The notes under the pieces: model-generated
What the model saw: the letters and a program-made list of their open reading frames with translations, nothing else
Told to the model about the DNA's origin: nothing
The model's database searches: none
Assembly (NCBI GenBank): GCA_019009955.1
Contig: CM032233.1
Location: forward strand, 128,483,501-128,547,500
DNA length: 64,000 nt
Source of the DNA: Riptortus pedestris
Lineage: Eukaryota > Arthropoda > Insecta > Hemiptera > Alydidae
Reading direction: 5' to 3'
Translations under genes and position numbers: made by a program
Part shown: positions 23,160 through 38,700 of the stretch, piece after piece
Layout of the letters: every line of letters starts with the position of its first letter
How positions within the stretch are numbered: the stretch's first letter is position 1

Positions 23160-26100
23160 TTAAAAATTCATCACGCTTTTAATGTTTGGGAGAAATATTT
23201 TCAAAAATAAACGGATAAAATACTTGTTAATATGGTATGCACAATAAAATGTTTTGAGTTCCTACCAGAAGTAAAACTGATGCTTGTTAATAGGATGTGG
23301 TCAATCCAAAGATTTTCTGGGTGCACCTGTACTTATTGAAGCAGCATGCGTTTGACGCTCTTAGGCATTTTTACGTCCGTAGCAACTTCTAATCCCCCCC
23401 CCATTTTTAATTCAGCATTATCCTTTATATTTTCGAGACATACTTTCATAAGTAAATAAACAAAACTAATGCTTCTTAACAGGATATGGCCAATAAAAGA
23501 TTTTCTGGCTTCCCCTGCACTTATTTTCATTGAAGCAGCATGCGTTTCGCGTTGTTGGGAATTTTAGTTCATCAAATAAGCATTTAATTCATTATTGTTT
23601 TTAAATTTAACACGATTTTAATATTTTGGAGTGATATTTTCAAAAGTAAATGAACATTATTCGTGCTTCCTAATATGATATGGACAATAAAAGATCTTGA
23701 GGTCTCACCTAAAGGTATTCTTATTGGAATAGCACGTAATTGGCGCTCTTTGGCGTTTTAGAGAAATATATTAGAAAATTAACAAATAAAATTAATGCTT
23801 GATTCTAGGAAATGGAGAATACAAGACTTTCGGGTCAAACAGGAACTTATTTTTATTGAAACAGCAAACAACGCTTCGCAATCTTAGGCATTTTTACATT
23901 CGTAGCAACTTTTAACTTATTTAAATTTTTAATTCTGCATCTTCCTTTACATTTTCGAGACATATCTTCAGAAGCAAATAAATAAAGCTAATGGTTCTCA
24001 AAAGGATATATTTTTGTTCAGCATTATCCTTTATATTTTCAAGACATTTTCAAAAGTAAATAAATAAATCTATTGCTTGTTAATAGAATATGGTCAATAA
24101 AATATTTTCTGACTGCACTTGTACTTTTTTTTTAATGAAACGGTATGCGATTCGTGGCACTTGGAATTTTAGTTGCATCATATAAAAATCGAATTATTTT
24201 TTTTTTAAATTCATAATTATAAGATTAATAAATAAAGTATATTGAGGTCTTAATAGAACTGGTTATTATTGAAACGAATGTGTTTCACCTTCTTGGGGGT
24301 GCTAACGTTTCAAAACATAATTTAACGTAATTGCCCCCTTGAAATTTAACACGCTTTTAGTATTTCGGAGACAATTTCAAATGTAAATGAATCAAATTAA
24401 TGATTGTTAATTGTTAAAGTCTTACCGGAGCTTATTTTTATTGAACCGTATTTGAGTCGAATTCTTGAGTATTTTAATGCTCGTATAAAGATTTAATTTA
24501 GTTTATTTTTTACTTTATCATGATCCTTTACTTTCTGAAGAGATATTTTCAACGGTAAATAAGTAATATTAATGTTTGGTATAAGGATATGTAGAATATA
24601 AGATTTTCTGGCAGTCCCTAGACTTAATTTTAACGTTACAGGATGCAAGCTTCCCTACTTATTCTCCTGGAAGCAGCATGCGTTTCCCGTTGTTAGCCAT
24701 TTTAGTACATCAAATATGAATTTAGTTCATTATTGTTTTTAAATTCTTCACGCTTTTAATATTTTTGAGAGATATATTCAATAGTAAATAAACCTTATTA
24801 ATGCTTGCTAATATAGTTTGGAAAAAGAATGTCTTGAGGTCTCCCCGGAACTTATGTTTTAAAGAAACGACATGGGTATCGCGCTCTTAGGCGGTTTAAA
24901 TCTTTCAAATCAAAATTGAATTATTATTATATTTTATTAAAATTCATCCTCCCTTTTTTTAAAATATTTTGGAGACATATTTCCAAAAGTAAATAGATAA
25001 AATTAATACTTGATAAAATAGCTTCAACAATAAAATATCTTGAGGTCTCACAGGAACTTATTTTTCATCTGAAAACAGCATGTGTTTCGCGCTGTTATAT
25101 TTTATTGAAATTCATCACGCTTTTAATATTTTGGAAACATATTTCCAAAATTAAATAGATAAAATTCCTCGAGTTCGGACAAGAAAATGTCTAGACTTAT
25201 TACTAGAACTAATTTTTATTGGAACATCATACATTTCGCGATTTTAGGCATTTTTACGCTAGTAGCATTATTTAATTTATTTCCATTTGTATTCTGCATT
25301 ACTCTTTATATTTTCGAGACATATTTTCAAAAGTAAATAAATAAAACTATTGCTTGTTAATAGAATATGATCAAGAAAAGGTTTTGTGGCTGCACTTGTA
25401 CTTATTTCCAATGAAACGGCATGCGATTCGAGGCACTTGGAATTTCAGTTGCATCATATAAAAATTAAATTATTTTTTCATAATTCATTATTATAAGTTT
25501 AATAAATAAAGGATAATGGTGTCTTAATAGAACATGTTATTATTGAAACGGAATATGTTTCAAAACATAATTTAACGTAATTGCAGCGCTCTTGGGTGGT
25601 TTAAATCTTTCAAATCAAAATTGAATTATTATAATATTTTATTATAATTTATCACGCTTTTAATATTTTGGAGACATATTTCCAAAAGTAAGTAGATAAA
25701 ATTAATACTTGACTAAAGAGTATGGAAAATGTCTTGAATTCTTACTAGAACTTATTTTCATTGAAAAAGCACACGTTTCGCTATGTTAGGCATTTTTACG
25801 TTTGTAGTAACTATTAATTCCTTTCCAGTTTTAATTCAGCATTATCGTTTATATATTCGAAAAATTATATAAATGAAACTATTACTTGTTAATAAGATAA
25901 GTCCAATAACATATTTTCGACTTATTTTTATTAAAAAGGCATTCCATTCGCGCTCATGGGCATTTTAATACTTCAAATCAAAATTGAATTATTATTCATA
26001 ATTTGATTTCAACACGCTTTGAATGTTTAGGAGACATTTCAAAAGTAAATAGCTAATATTAATACTTGATAATAGAATATGGGCAATAAAATGTTTTGAT

Positions 26101-29100
26101 GCCGGATCGGACCATATTTTTATTGTAACAGTATATGTTTGAAGCTCTTGGGGAGTTTAACTCTTCGAATTAAAATTGAATGTATTTTCCTTTTTTTTAT
26201 TCAGTATGATGATGTATGTTTTGGATAAATGTTTTCAATAGTAAATAAATCGAATTAATATTTGATAATATGATATGAACAATAAAATATCTCGAGGTTT
26301 CACGGGAACTTATATTTATTAAAACGGCATATGTTTCTGGATTTTGGCCATTTCTTGGAATTAAAATTTAGTGTTTTTATTTTTTTATGCGCGTCTCGCA
26401 ATCTTTGGTATTTTAACGTTCTTAGCAGCATTTAATTTATTTCCATTTTTAATTCAGCGACATATTTTCAAAAGTAAATAAACAAAACGAATGCTTGTTA
26501 ATAGGATATGGCCAATAAATAAATTTCTGGCTGTACTTATTTTTTGTTTAAACAGCATGCTATTCGCGCTCTTAGGCATTTTAGCGTATCAAATAAAAAT
26601 TGAATTGTTTTTAAATTCATCACGCTTTTAATATTTTGGAGACATTTTCAAAAGTAAATAAATAAAATTAACGGTTGTGAACACGATATAGAAATAAAAT
26701 ATCTTGAAGTCTCACCGGAGCTTAGTTTTATTGAACCTACACACGTTCCGCATTCTTAAGTATTTTAGTGATCGTATCAATGTAGAATTAAGTTTATTTT
26801 TTACTTTACCATGATCCTTTATATTCTGAAGAAATATTTTCAACTATAAATAAATAATATTAATATTTCTATGGATACAGGACGCAAGCTACACCGTAGC
26901 TAGCCGTATTAATGCACTAAATGGAATTATTTTTTATTATTTTTAATTCATCGTGATTTTTATATCTTAAAGAAATATATTAGAAAATTACCAAATAAAA
27001 TTAATGCTTGATTGCAGGATATGGAGAATACAAGATTTTTGGGTCTAACAGAAACTTAATTTTATGAAACGCTTCGCAATCTTAGGCATTTTTATATTCG
27101 TAGCAACTTTTAACTTATTTCCACTTTAATTCAGCATTATCCTTTAAATTTTCTAGACATATTTTCAAATGTAAATAAATAAAACTAATGTTTTTTAGAG
27201 GATATGGCCAATCCAAACATTTTCTGGATGCACCTGTGCTTATTAAAGCAGCATGCGTTTGGCGCTCTTAGGCATTTTAGTGCTTCAAATACAAATTGAT
27301 TTGTTCGCTGTTTTTAAAATTATCACGCTTTTAATATTTTGGAGTGACTTTTATATCTTGAAGAAATATACTCGAAGTATATAATATATTAAATTAATAA
27401 TCGTAACTTGATTCAATTTATTTTGTTTTTTAATTGAGCATTAATGCTTCTATTTTGGAGAAACATTTCCAAAGGTAAATAATCAAATTAATAGCAGTTA
27501 ATACAATATAGAAACAAAATAAATTGAAGTCGAACGGGGGATTATTTTTTATTGAACCAGCACACGCATTCTTTTGTATTTTAATGTTCGTATCAAGATT
27601 GAATTTAGTTTATTTTTTTTTACTTTACCATGATCCTTTACATTCGGAAGAAATATTTTCAACGGTAAATAAATAAAATTGATGATTTCTAATAGGATTT
27701 GTAGAATACAAGAATTTCTGGCAGCCCCTAGACTTATTTTTAACGTCACAGGATGCGAGCTTCCGTACTCATTCTCCTTGAAGCAGTTGTTAGGCATTTT
27801 AGTACATTAAATAAGAAATTAAATCATTATTATTTCAAATTTATCACGATTTTAATATTTTTGGAAACATATTTCCAAAAGTAAATACATAAAATTAATA
27901 CTTGATAATATAGTTTGGAAAAAAAATGTCGTTCACACCGGAACTCATTTTTCATAGAAACATGATGCGTTTCGCTCTCTAAAGCGCTTTCCATATATTT
28001 CAAATCAAAATTTAATTATTATTATATTTTATTAAAATTCATGATGCTTTTTATATTTTGGAGACATATTTCCAAAAGTAAATACATAGAATTAATACTT
28101 GGTAATATAGTTTCGACCATAAAATGTCTTGTGGTCTCACAGGGACTTATTTTTCATAGAAACAGCATCCGCTTCGCGCTCTTAAGAGTTTTTCATATAT
28201 TTCAAATCAAAATTGAATTATTATTATATTTTATTAAAATTCATCATGATTTTTATATTTTTGAGACATATTTTCATAGAAACATGATGCGTTTCGCTCT
28301 CTAAAGCGCTTTCCATATATTTCAAATCAAAATTGAATTATTATTATATTTTATTAAAATTCATCATGCTTTTTATATTCTGGAGACATATTTCCAAAAG
28401 TAAATACATAGAATTAATACTTGGTAATATAGTTTCGACAATAAAATGTTTTGTGGTCTCACAGGAACTTATTTTTCATAGAAACTCCATCCGTTTCGCG
28501 CTCTTCAGAGTTTTTCATATCTTTGATATTAAAATTGAATTATTATTTTATTTCATTAAATCTCATCACGTTTTTAATACTTTGGAGACATATTTCCAAA
28601 AGTAAATAGATAGAATTAATACTTGATAATATAGTTTTGACAATAAAATGACTAGAATTCTTACTAGAACTCATATTTTATTAATCGGTTTCCATATATT
28701 TCAAATCAAAATTGAATTATTATTATATTTTATTAAAATTCATGATGCGTTTTATATTCTGGAGACATATTTCCAAAAGTAAATATATAGAATTAATACT
28801 TGGTAATATAGTTTCGACAATAAAATGTCTTGTGGTCTCACAGGGAGTTATTTTTCATAGAAACAGCATCCGTTTAGCGCTCTTAAGAGTTTTTCATATA
28901 TTTCAAATCAAAATTGAATTATTATTATATTTTATTAAAATTCATCATGATTATTATATTTTGGAGACATATTTCCAAAAGTAAATAGATAGAATTAATA
29001 CTTGATAATATAGGTCGGACAATAAAATGTCTAGAGTTCTTAATGCAACTTATTTTTATTGGAGCAGCATAAGTTTGGCCCTTTTGGCCGGTTTATAACT

Positions 29101-32100
29101 TCGAATTAAAATTGAATGCACTTTACTTTATTTAATTGAGCATTATCGTTTATATTTTCGAGACATATTTTCAAAAGAAAATAAACATTATTAATGCTTG
29201 CTAATAGGATTTGAACAATAAAGGATCTTGAGTTCTCAACGGAACTTATTTTTCATATGAAAACGGCATGCGTTTTGAGCTCTTTGGCGTTTCAAATCAA
29301 AATTGGATTATTATTAGATTTTATTATAATTCATCACGTTTTTAATATTTTGGAGACATATTTCCAAAAGTAAATATATAAAATTAATACTTGGTAATAT
29401 AGTTCGGACAAGAAAATGTCTAGACTTATTACTAGAACTTATTTTTATTGGAGCAGCATATGTTTGCACTCTAGGCCGGTTTAGAATTTCGAATTAAAAT
29501 CGAATGTATTTTACTCTTTTTTAATTCTGCATTATCGTTTATATTTTCAAAAGTAAATAAATAAAACTATTGCGTGTTAATAGGATACGGTGAATAAAAA
29601 ATTTTCGGGGTGCACCTGTACTTATTTTTATTAATAGCATGCGTTTCGCTCTCTTAGACGTTTTAATGCTTCAAATCCCAATTGAATTTTTATAGCATGT
29701 TATTAAAAGTCACCACGCTTTTAATATTTTGGAAACATACTTTCAAACGTTAATAATCAAGATTCGGGATATTGGATTTATTTATTTTATTTCGGCATTA
29801 TCTTTTATATTTTGGAGAAATGTATTCGAAAGTTAACAAATTAAGTTAATGCTTGATTAGGATATGGAGAATACAAGTCAGTCGGGACTCTGGGGAACTT
29901 ATTTGTATTGAAACTCCATACGTATCGCACTCTAGGTCATTTTAAACTTTGAATTAAAGCTGAATGTTTTTAATTCAGCATTAGTTACTTGTGGAGAAGT
30001 ATTTTCGAATGTTAAATTAATAAAATAAATAATTGATACTAGATAATGGATAATGAAATATGTTGAGGTCTCGCTATTACTAACTTTTATTAAAATAGTA
30101 TTAGTTTCGCGATGATGAGAATTTTAATACTCGAATCTAGATTGAATTGATCTTTTAATAATTCAACATGATCTTTTATATCTTGGAGACACAATTTCAA
30201 ATGTAAATAAATAAAATTAATTCTCGATATTGGAGTAAGGGAAATAAAATTTATTGGGGACTCACTGCAAATAATGTTTATTGAAACCATACATTCCGGG
30301 ATTTCCCCATTTTATTGCTCTGAATTAAATTTGAAAGTACTTGTTTTTCAATTTAATATTATCTTTTATACTTTGGACAAATATTTTACAAATTAAATGA
30401 ATAACATTTATGATTGATCATAGGATATGGAAAATAAATGTGAAAATATTAATTATTTTTATTAACACAGCGGCCTTTTTGACATTTTAAACCTTTGAAT
30501 TAAAATCGAATATTTTATCCCTTCTTTTAATTCAGCATGATATTTTATATATTGAAGATATATATTCCTAAATAAATAAAATTAATACTTGGAAATAGAG
30601 TATGGACAATAAAATGTCTTCAGGTATCACCCAATGTTATTTTTACTGAAACAGAATACGTTTTGTGCTCTTAGGCAATTTAGAGCCTCGAATTAAAATT
30701 GAATAATACTAAATTGAATGTATTTTCCTTTTTTTAAATTCCGGATGAAGTTCTACGTTTTGGAAAAATATTTATAAAGTAAAAAAAAATAAAATTAAAA
30801 CTCGTTAATTGAGTGAGTAAGTTAAAATTTATAGGGGTCTCACTGGAAATTATCTTTATTTAATCACCATACATTTTGGGGTTCTGCCCATTTTATTGCT
30901 CTGAATTAAGATTGAAAGTATTTTTTTGTATTTAATTTAGCATTATCATTTACATATTGACCGAATATTTTCAAAATTAAATCAATATCATTTTCTTGAT
31001 AATAGGATATAAAATAGATCTTGAGGTTTCATCGTAACTTATTTTTATTGAAACAAAACATGTTTCGCAGCTTTTGGCATATTACTGCTCGTAACAAAAG
31101 TGAATATATTTTCTTCTTTATCCTAAATAATCTTTAATATATTAGAGAAATATCTTTAAATGAAAATAAATAAAATTAGTACCTGCTAATAAGATATGGA
31201 CTTCAAAATAAATATAGGATCCCACCTGTAGCTTATTTTTACTGAAAACTGAACGTTACGGGAAATGCTTTGAATTAAAATTGAATATATTCCCCTTTTT
31301 ATTAAATTCAGAATTGCCTTTTTTATTTAGAGAAGTATTTGTCTGAACTTATTTTTATTGAAACGGCATACATTTCTGGATTTTGTCCATTTTCATACAC
31401 GAATCAACATTTATCAGAATCAGAGTGTATTAGTCCCTTTTTAATCCACCACAATATATTCAAAATTACATAAAGATATTTAATATTTGATACTAGGTAA
31501 TGGGCAATAAAATACCTTGAGGTCTCACCGTTACTTAATTTTTATTGGGACAGCAAAATGTAAATTATCTGCATAAGGGATAATTCGTTTCGCGCTCTTA
31601 TGCAAATAATTTTCATTTTTAATTCAGGATTACGGTTTAATTTTGGAGAAACATTTCCAAAAGTAAATAAATCAAATTAGTACTCGATAATGGAGTATGG
31701 GCAATCAAATATCTTGAGGTCTCACAAGAACTTATATTTATTGAAATAAGATAAGATTCTGGAAATCCTTGGAATTAAAATTAAATGTATTGTATTTTTC
31801 TTTAAATTCAGAATCATCTTTTAAATTTGTAGATATATTTTGTAAAGTAATTAAATAAAATGAATACTTGATAATAGTGTCCGGACAATATAAGATCATG
31901 ACGTCTGTACCTGAACTTATTTTTATTGAAACAGCATACGTTTCGCAATCTTAAGTTTCAATACTGCAATCAAGATTTAATTTTTTTTCAAATATTTAAT
32001 TCCGCATGCTCTTATAAAACTATTACATTATCGTATTTTCAAAAGTAATTAAATATAATTAATAAATGATAATATAGTATGGACAATAAAATGTCTCGAG

Positions 32101-32669
32101 TCGTCAAGAAAACTAATTTTTATTGGAACTGCATTTGTATCGAGTTCTAGTAAATTTAAATATGTAATACATTTTGGGGAAGTATTTTAAAAATTGAATA
32201 GATAAAATTGATGCTTCTTAATCGGATGTGGACGGACAATAAAAGATTATCAGGCTCTTGCCGAACTTATTTTTATTGAAACATCATACGTTTCGTGGTT
32301 TATGGCATTTTACTTACAAGATTGAATAAATTTTCTTCTTATTCAGCAAGTCATTAATATATCAGTGCAATTTGTTAAAGTGAAAATAAAAATAATACTT
32401 CCTAATACGATATAGACTGTAAAATATCTTGAGATCCCACCCTTAACTTATTTATAATGAGAGAGCATACTTATCGCGATCTTGGGTATTTTAAAGCTTC
32501 CAATTAAAATTGAATATTAATTTCAGCATTTTTTATTAAACTCAAAATTATCTTTTCAATTTGGAGAAGTATTTTTAAACATGATTAAATACAACTGTTA
32601 CTCAATAATAGAGTATGGGCAATAAAACCTCTTAAGTCGTCACTAGAACTTATTTTTAGCAGATTTATT

Positions 32670-32709
<40 letters not shown>

Positions 32710-35700
32710 CTGTTAACGCTCTAGCGGTCGCAATTTTTGTTTGATCGGTACCAAACTCAATATTTAATCGTTTCATGTAAAAAGAAAGATCAAGTTCGTT
32801 AATGGCTGAAATCGGAACAGTGGGAGGGGTGGTTTAGAGTGGGGGATTTTCGAAAAGTCGAAATATATCCGTTATTATGCGTCGGATCAAAAAATTATAT
32901 AGAATCAATCTTATTGCAAATTAAATTTACTGTAAATACTGTGCTATACATTTATTCGCTATCTTGAATATTAACCGAGATATTTGCATTTGTATTCTGT
33001 GTGTGGTCGGCAAAAGTCGGCTATGTTCGGGACTTTCCGCCGAAAGCTAGTTCGGCCTTTCCGTAACTGTTTGTCCCTTGTGAATTGGTTTAGAGACTCG
33101 TTACTACTACTGTTATTAGTAGGCAAATTTCAGTATTGTAAAACTTCAGGTGGGAAATCTGCTTAGTTTACGCAGCCCCTGCGTGACGAACTTTTATTAA
33201 AATAGCATTCGTTTCGCCCTCTTGCGCATTTTAATGCATCAAATTAAAATTGAATGTTTAATCCTTTTTTTTTTTTAATTTAGCATGGTGTTTTACATTT
33301 AGGAAAGACATTTTCAGAAGTAAATAAATAAAATGAATACTTCAGAATCGATAGATGAATGAACAATCAAATATATTGAAGTATCACTCTTTTATTGAAA
33401 CAGCCTACGTTTTGCGCCCTTAGGCATCTTGAGTATTTTAATAATCGAATCAATTTACTGTCAATTTTTAATTCACCATGATCGTTTATATTTTGAAGAC
33501 AAAACTTGAATAGAATATAAATAAAATTAATACTCGGTAACAGAGTGATGAAATTAAAATTTCTCGAGTTAACATTAGAAATTATTTTTATTGAAACAGC
33601 GTTCGTGCCCTTAGGCCTTTTATTTTTCTGAATTAAAATTCAATGTGTTTGCTTTTTATTAAAACAGTATATGTTTCGTGTTCATGAGAATTTTAATAAA
33701 TTCTCAATTGAATCAAGATTGAATTGATTTTCTTTTTCTAATTCAACATGATCTTTTATATTTTGGAGACATATTCCCAAAGTAAATAAGTACAATCAAC
33801 ACTTGATAAAAGGATATGAACAATAGAATGTCTTGAATATCTCACAGGAACTTAAATTTATTTAGACAGCATACGTTTCGGGGTATTCGTCATTTTATGA
33901 AATTGATTTTCTTTTTTTAAATATGCAGTACTATTTCTTATATTTTTGAGAAATGTGTTCAGGAGTAATTAATTACAATTAATACTTGATAATAGAATAC
34001 GGATAACAAAATATCTTGAATTATCGCAGGAACTTACATTTATTGAAACAGTATACGCTACGGGGTATTCGGCATTCAATAAAATTGAATCTAATCGCTT
34101 TTTTTTTTGTTTAATATTTATTATTATTTATTATGTTTTGAGAAATGTGTTCTGGAGCAATTAATACTTGATAATAGAGCATGTATTTAATATTTTAAAT
34201 CACCGGACTTAATTTTATTGAAACAGTATACGTTTCGGATATTGAGTTTTCTTGCTGTAAAAAATTTTCCCATTCGTAATGTCAGCATGATGTTTTTTAT
34301 TTTTAAAATATATTTTCAAAATTAAATAGATAAAATTGGTGTTTGTTAATCGGATATGGACAATAAAAAAGATCTGGCTGCACCTATTCATATTTTTAAT
34401 GAAACAGTATACGGTTCGCACTATTAGGCATTAGTGTATCAAATTCAATTTGAGGTTTTTTTTTTCTATTTTTAAATTTATCTCGCAAAAGTAAATAAAT
34501 AAAATGAATACTTGATATAATATGGACAATAGTATATCTTGAATATCTCACAGGAAGTTACGTTTATTCAAACAGCAAACGTTTCGGGGTTTTCGGCATT
34601 TTAATACTTGAAAATAAAATTGAATGTAATCGCCCTTTTTTTAAAATTTAAACATTATCGTTCGTATTTTGTAGAAGTTTGTTCAGCAGGAATTAAAGAC
34701 AATTAATACTTGATAATAGAGCCTGAAAAATAAATTTTCACCGGAACCTATTTTTATTGAAGTACAGTATACGTTTCGCTTACTTCAGTTTTCCTACTGT
34801 AAAACGGGATTAAATTTATTTTGCTATTCATAATTCAGGGTGATTTTATATTTTGGAGAAATATATTAAAAATTAAATAGATGAAATTTATGCTTTTTAA
34901 TTGGATATGTATAATAAAAGATAATCAGGGTTATTATTGAAGATTATTACTTTTATTTATTGAAACAGCATACATTTCCCGATGTTATTCATTATAATAA
35001 GCGAATCAAAATTGAATGTATTTTTCTGTTTTAATCCACCATGACCTTTTATATTTTATATTTGGAAAACTATCTTTAAATGTAAATAAATAAAATCAAT
35101 ATTTACTACTATTTAAGTCTTTGAGGTCTCAACGTAACTGTTTATAATTATACGGCATACGATGTATTATATTACAAAGAGAAATTAAATACAATTAACA
35201 CTTGATAATAGAGCATGGGTAATAAATATCTTGAGCCGTCAGTAGAACTCATTTTTATTGAAACTGTATTTGTATCGCGATCGTAATCGATTCCAATGCA
35301 CTTAACTAGATTTAATTTATTTACTTTTTAAATATACCATTATCACTTATATTTTGGAGAAACATCACCATGGTGTTCTATGTTTTCAAGAAATATTTCG
35401 AAAGTGTGTTTTATTGAATCAGCATACGATTCGGGATATTGGGTATTTTAATGCTTCGAAATGAAATTGAATGCATTCAGATTTTTTATTTTATTTCGGC
35501 AATACCGCTTATATTTTGGAGAAAGATTTCAAAAGTAGATAAATAAAATTAATACTTAATAATAGAGTCTGGGCAATAAAGTATCCTGAGTTCTCAAAAG
35601 TTCATATATTTATGGATACAGAATAAGATTCGGGATATTAGGCATTTAATGCTTCGAAATGAAGTTGAATGTATTCGGATTATTTTCTTTTAAATTTCGG

Positions 35701-38700
35701 CATTATATTTTATATGCTGGAGATATATGTTCAGCACTAATCGCATAAAATTCATATTTGATAACAGCATGTGGACAATATAACATCCTGACGTCTCACC
35801 GGGACTTATTTTTATTGAAACTGCCCACGTTTCGCAGTCCTGAGTTGTAATACTACAATCAAGATTACATTTATTTTCAGTATTTAATGCTGTTCTCATT
35901 TTACCGTATTTTCATAATTAATTAAATACAATTAACACTTGATAATAGAGCATGGACTATACAATATTTTGAGTCATCCCTAGAACTTATTTTTATCTAA
36001 ACATAATGGTAATGGAGTATGGGCAATAAAGAATCTTGAAGTCTCACCGACTACTGATTTTTATTGAAACAGCATACATAGCGCTAATGCTGAGTATTAA
36101 TACTGCAATCAAGGTTAACTTTATTTTACAGTTTTAATTTATCATGCAGTTATTACATTATTGTATTTTCAAAAGTCATTAAATACAATTAATACTTGAT
36201 AATAGAGCGTGGACAATAAAACGTCTTAAGTCGTCTTACAACTTATTTTTATTGATAAAGCGTTTGTATAGCGGTCTTAGGCATTTTAATGATCGTAACT
36301 TGTCTTACTTTATTTTATTTCGGCATTATCGCTTATATTTTGGAGAAACATTTTTAAAAGTAAATAAATCAAAATAATACTTGATAATTGTTTATGGGCA
36401 ATAATGTATCTTGAGGTCTCACAAGAACTTATATTTATGGAAACTGCATACGATTCGGGATATTGGGCATTTAATGCTTCGAAATGAAATTGAATGTATT
36501 TGAATTTTTTTTTATTTCGGCAATATCGCTCATATTTTGGAGAAACATTTCCAAAAGTAGATGAATCAAATTAATGCTTGATAATAGAGCATGGGAAATA
36601 AAGAATCTTCAAGATTAAATGATGACTTCAAGTCTCACGGGAACTTATATTTATGGAAACACAATACGATTCGTAATATTGGGCATTTTTATACTTAGAA
36701 GTGAAATTGCATGTATTCAATTTTTCATTAAATTCAGAATTATCGTCTAAATTTGTAGAAATAGTTTTAAAAGTAATTAAATAAAAAGAATATTTGATAA
36801 TAGAGTATGGGCAATATAAGATCATTACTACTCGCTGGAAATTGTTTTTATTTATCACCGTTTTGGGATTCTGACCATTTTATTGATCTGAATTAAAATT
36901 GAAAGGTTTTTTGTGTTTAATTTAGCATTATTGTTTACATTTTACACAAATATTTTCAAAATTAAATGAATATAATCTGCTTGATAATAGGATATGAATA
37001 AGATCTTGAGGTTTCATCGTAACTTGTTTTTATTGAAATAAAACACGTTTCACAGAATTTGGCATTTTACTGTTTGTAACAGGAATGAATATATTTTATT
37101 CTTTTTCCTAAATAACCTTTAATATATTAGAGAAATATCTTCAAGTGAAAATAAATAAAAGTAGTACCTTCTAATAAGATGTGGACTGCAAAATAAATAT
37201 AGGATCTCACCCGTAACTTATTTTTACTGAAAACTGAACGGTGCAGGGAATGCTTAGAAAATTGAATATATTCCCATTTTTATTAAATTCAGAATTGTCT
37301 TTTTAATGTGGAGAAGTGTTTGCCTGAACTTATTTTTTTTGAAACAGCATACATTGCGCCAATGCTGAGTATTAATACTCCAATCAAGATTAAATTTATT
37401 TTACAGTTTTAATTCATCATACTGTTATTATATTATCGCATTTTCAAAAGTAATTAAATTAAATTAATACTTGTCACTACAACTTATTTTTATTGAAACA
37501 CGTTTTTATCGTTGTCTTAGGTATTTTAATGATCGTAACTCGATTGAATTTATTTTATTTTTTAATTCAGCATTATCGCTTATTTTTTGGAGAAACATTT
37601 CCAAAAGTAAGTAAATCAAATTAATACTTGATAATAGAGTATGGGCAATAATGAATGTTGAGGTCTCCCAAGAACTTATATTTAAGGAAACACCATACGA
37701 TTCGTGGTATTGAGCATTTTAATGCTTCGAAAAGAAATTTAATACATTCGGATTTTTTATTTTTATTTCGACATTATCGTTTATATTTTGCAGACACATT
37801 TCCGACAGTAAATAAATCAAATTAATACTTGGTACTAGACTAGTGGCTATAATGTAACTTGAGGTCTCACAAGAACTTATATTTATGGAAACCGGATACG
37901 ATTCGGGATTTTGGGTATTTTAATGCTGATTTTTAATTTTAATTTTTTTTTTTTTTATTTCAGCATTATCTATTATATTTTGGAGAAATATGGTCAGCAG
38001 TACTCACATGCAATTCATATTTGATAACATTATATTGATATTGGGAAAGTTTGACGTCTCACCGGAACTAATTTTTTATTGAAACCGCATACGTTTGGCG
38101 ATCTTGAGTTGTAATACTGCAATCAAGATTAAATTTATTTTCCAGTATTTAATACTCTTCTTATATTACCGTATTTTCAAGAGTAATTAAATTCAATTAA
38201 TACTTGATAACGGAGCATGAAGAATAAAATATCTTGAGTCGTCACTAGAATTTATTTTTACTGTAACAGTGTTTGTATCGCGATCTTGGGCATTCTAATG
38301 GTCTTAACTAGAGTTAATTTATTATATATATAAAGTCAGAATTTTTGCTTATATTTTGGAGGTATATTTCCAAAATTAATAAATAAATCAAATTTATACT
38401 TGGTACTAGACTAATGGCTATAATGTAACTTGAGGTCTCACAAGAGCTTATATTTATGGAAACTGGATACGATTCGGGATTTTGGGTATTTTAATGCTTT
38501 GAAGTTAAATTGAATGTATTCTGATTTTTTTTAAATTTCGGCATTGTGTTTTATGTTTGGTCAGCAGTAATCACATGCAATTCACATTTGATAACATCAT
38601 ATTGATATTCGGCAAGTTTGACGTCTCACCGTTATTTTTATTTGACGTCTCACTTATTTTTTATTTAAGCAGCATATGTTTGGCGATCTTGAGTTGTAAT

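Noticed and set aside
28041..28984. Three similar 87-90 residue open frames in consecutive array units
   Set aside because: They follow from recent duplication of repeat units; neighbouring older units are full of stops and there is no start context or domain.
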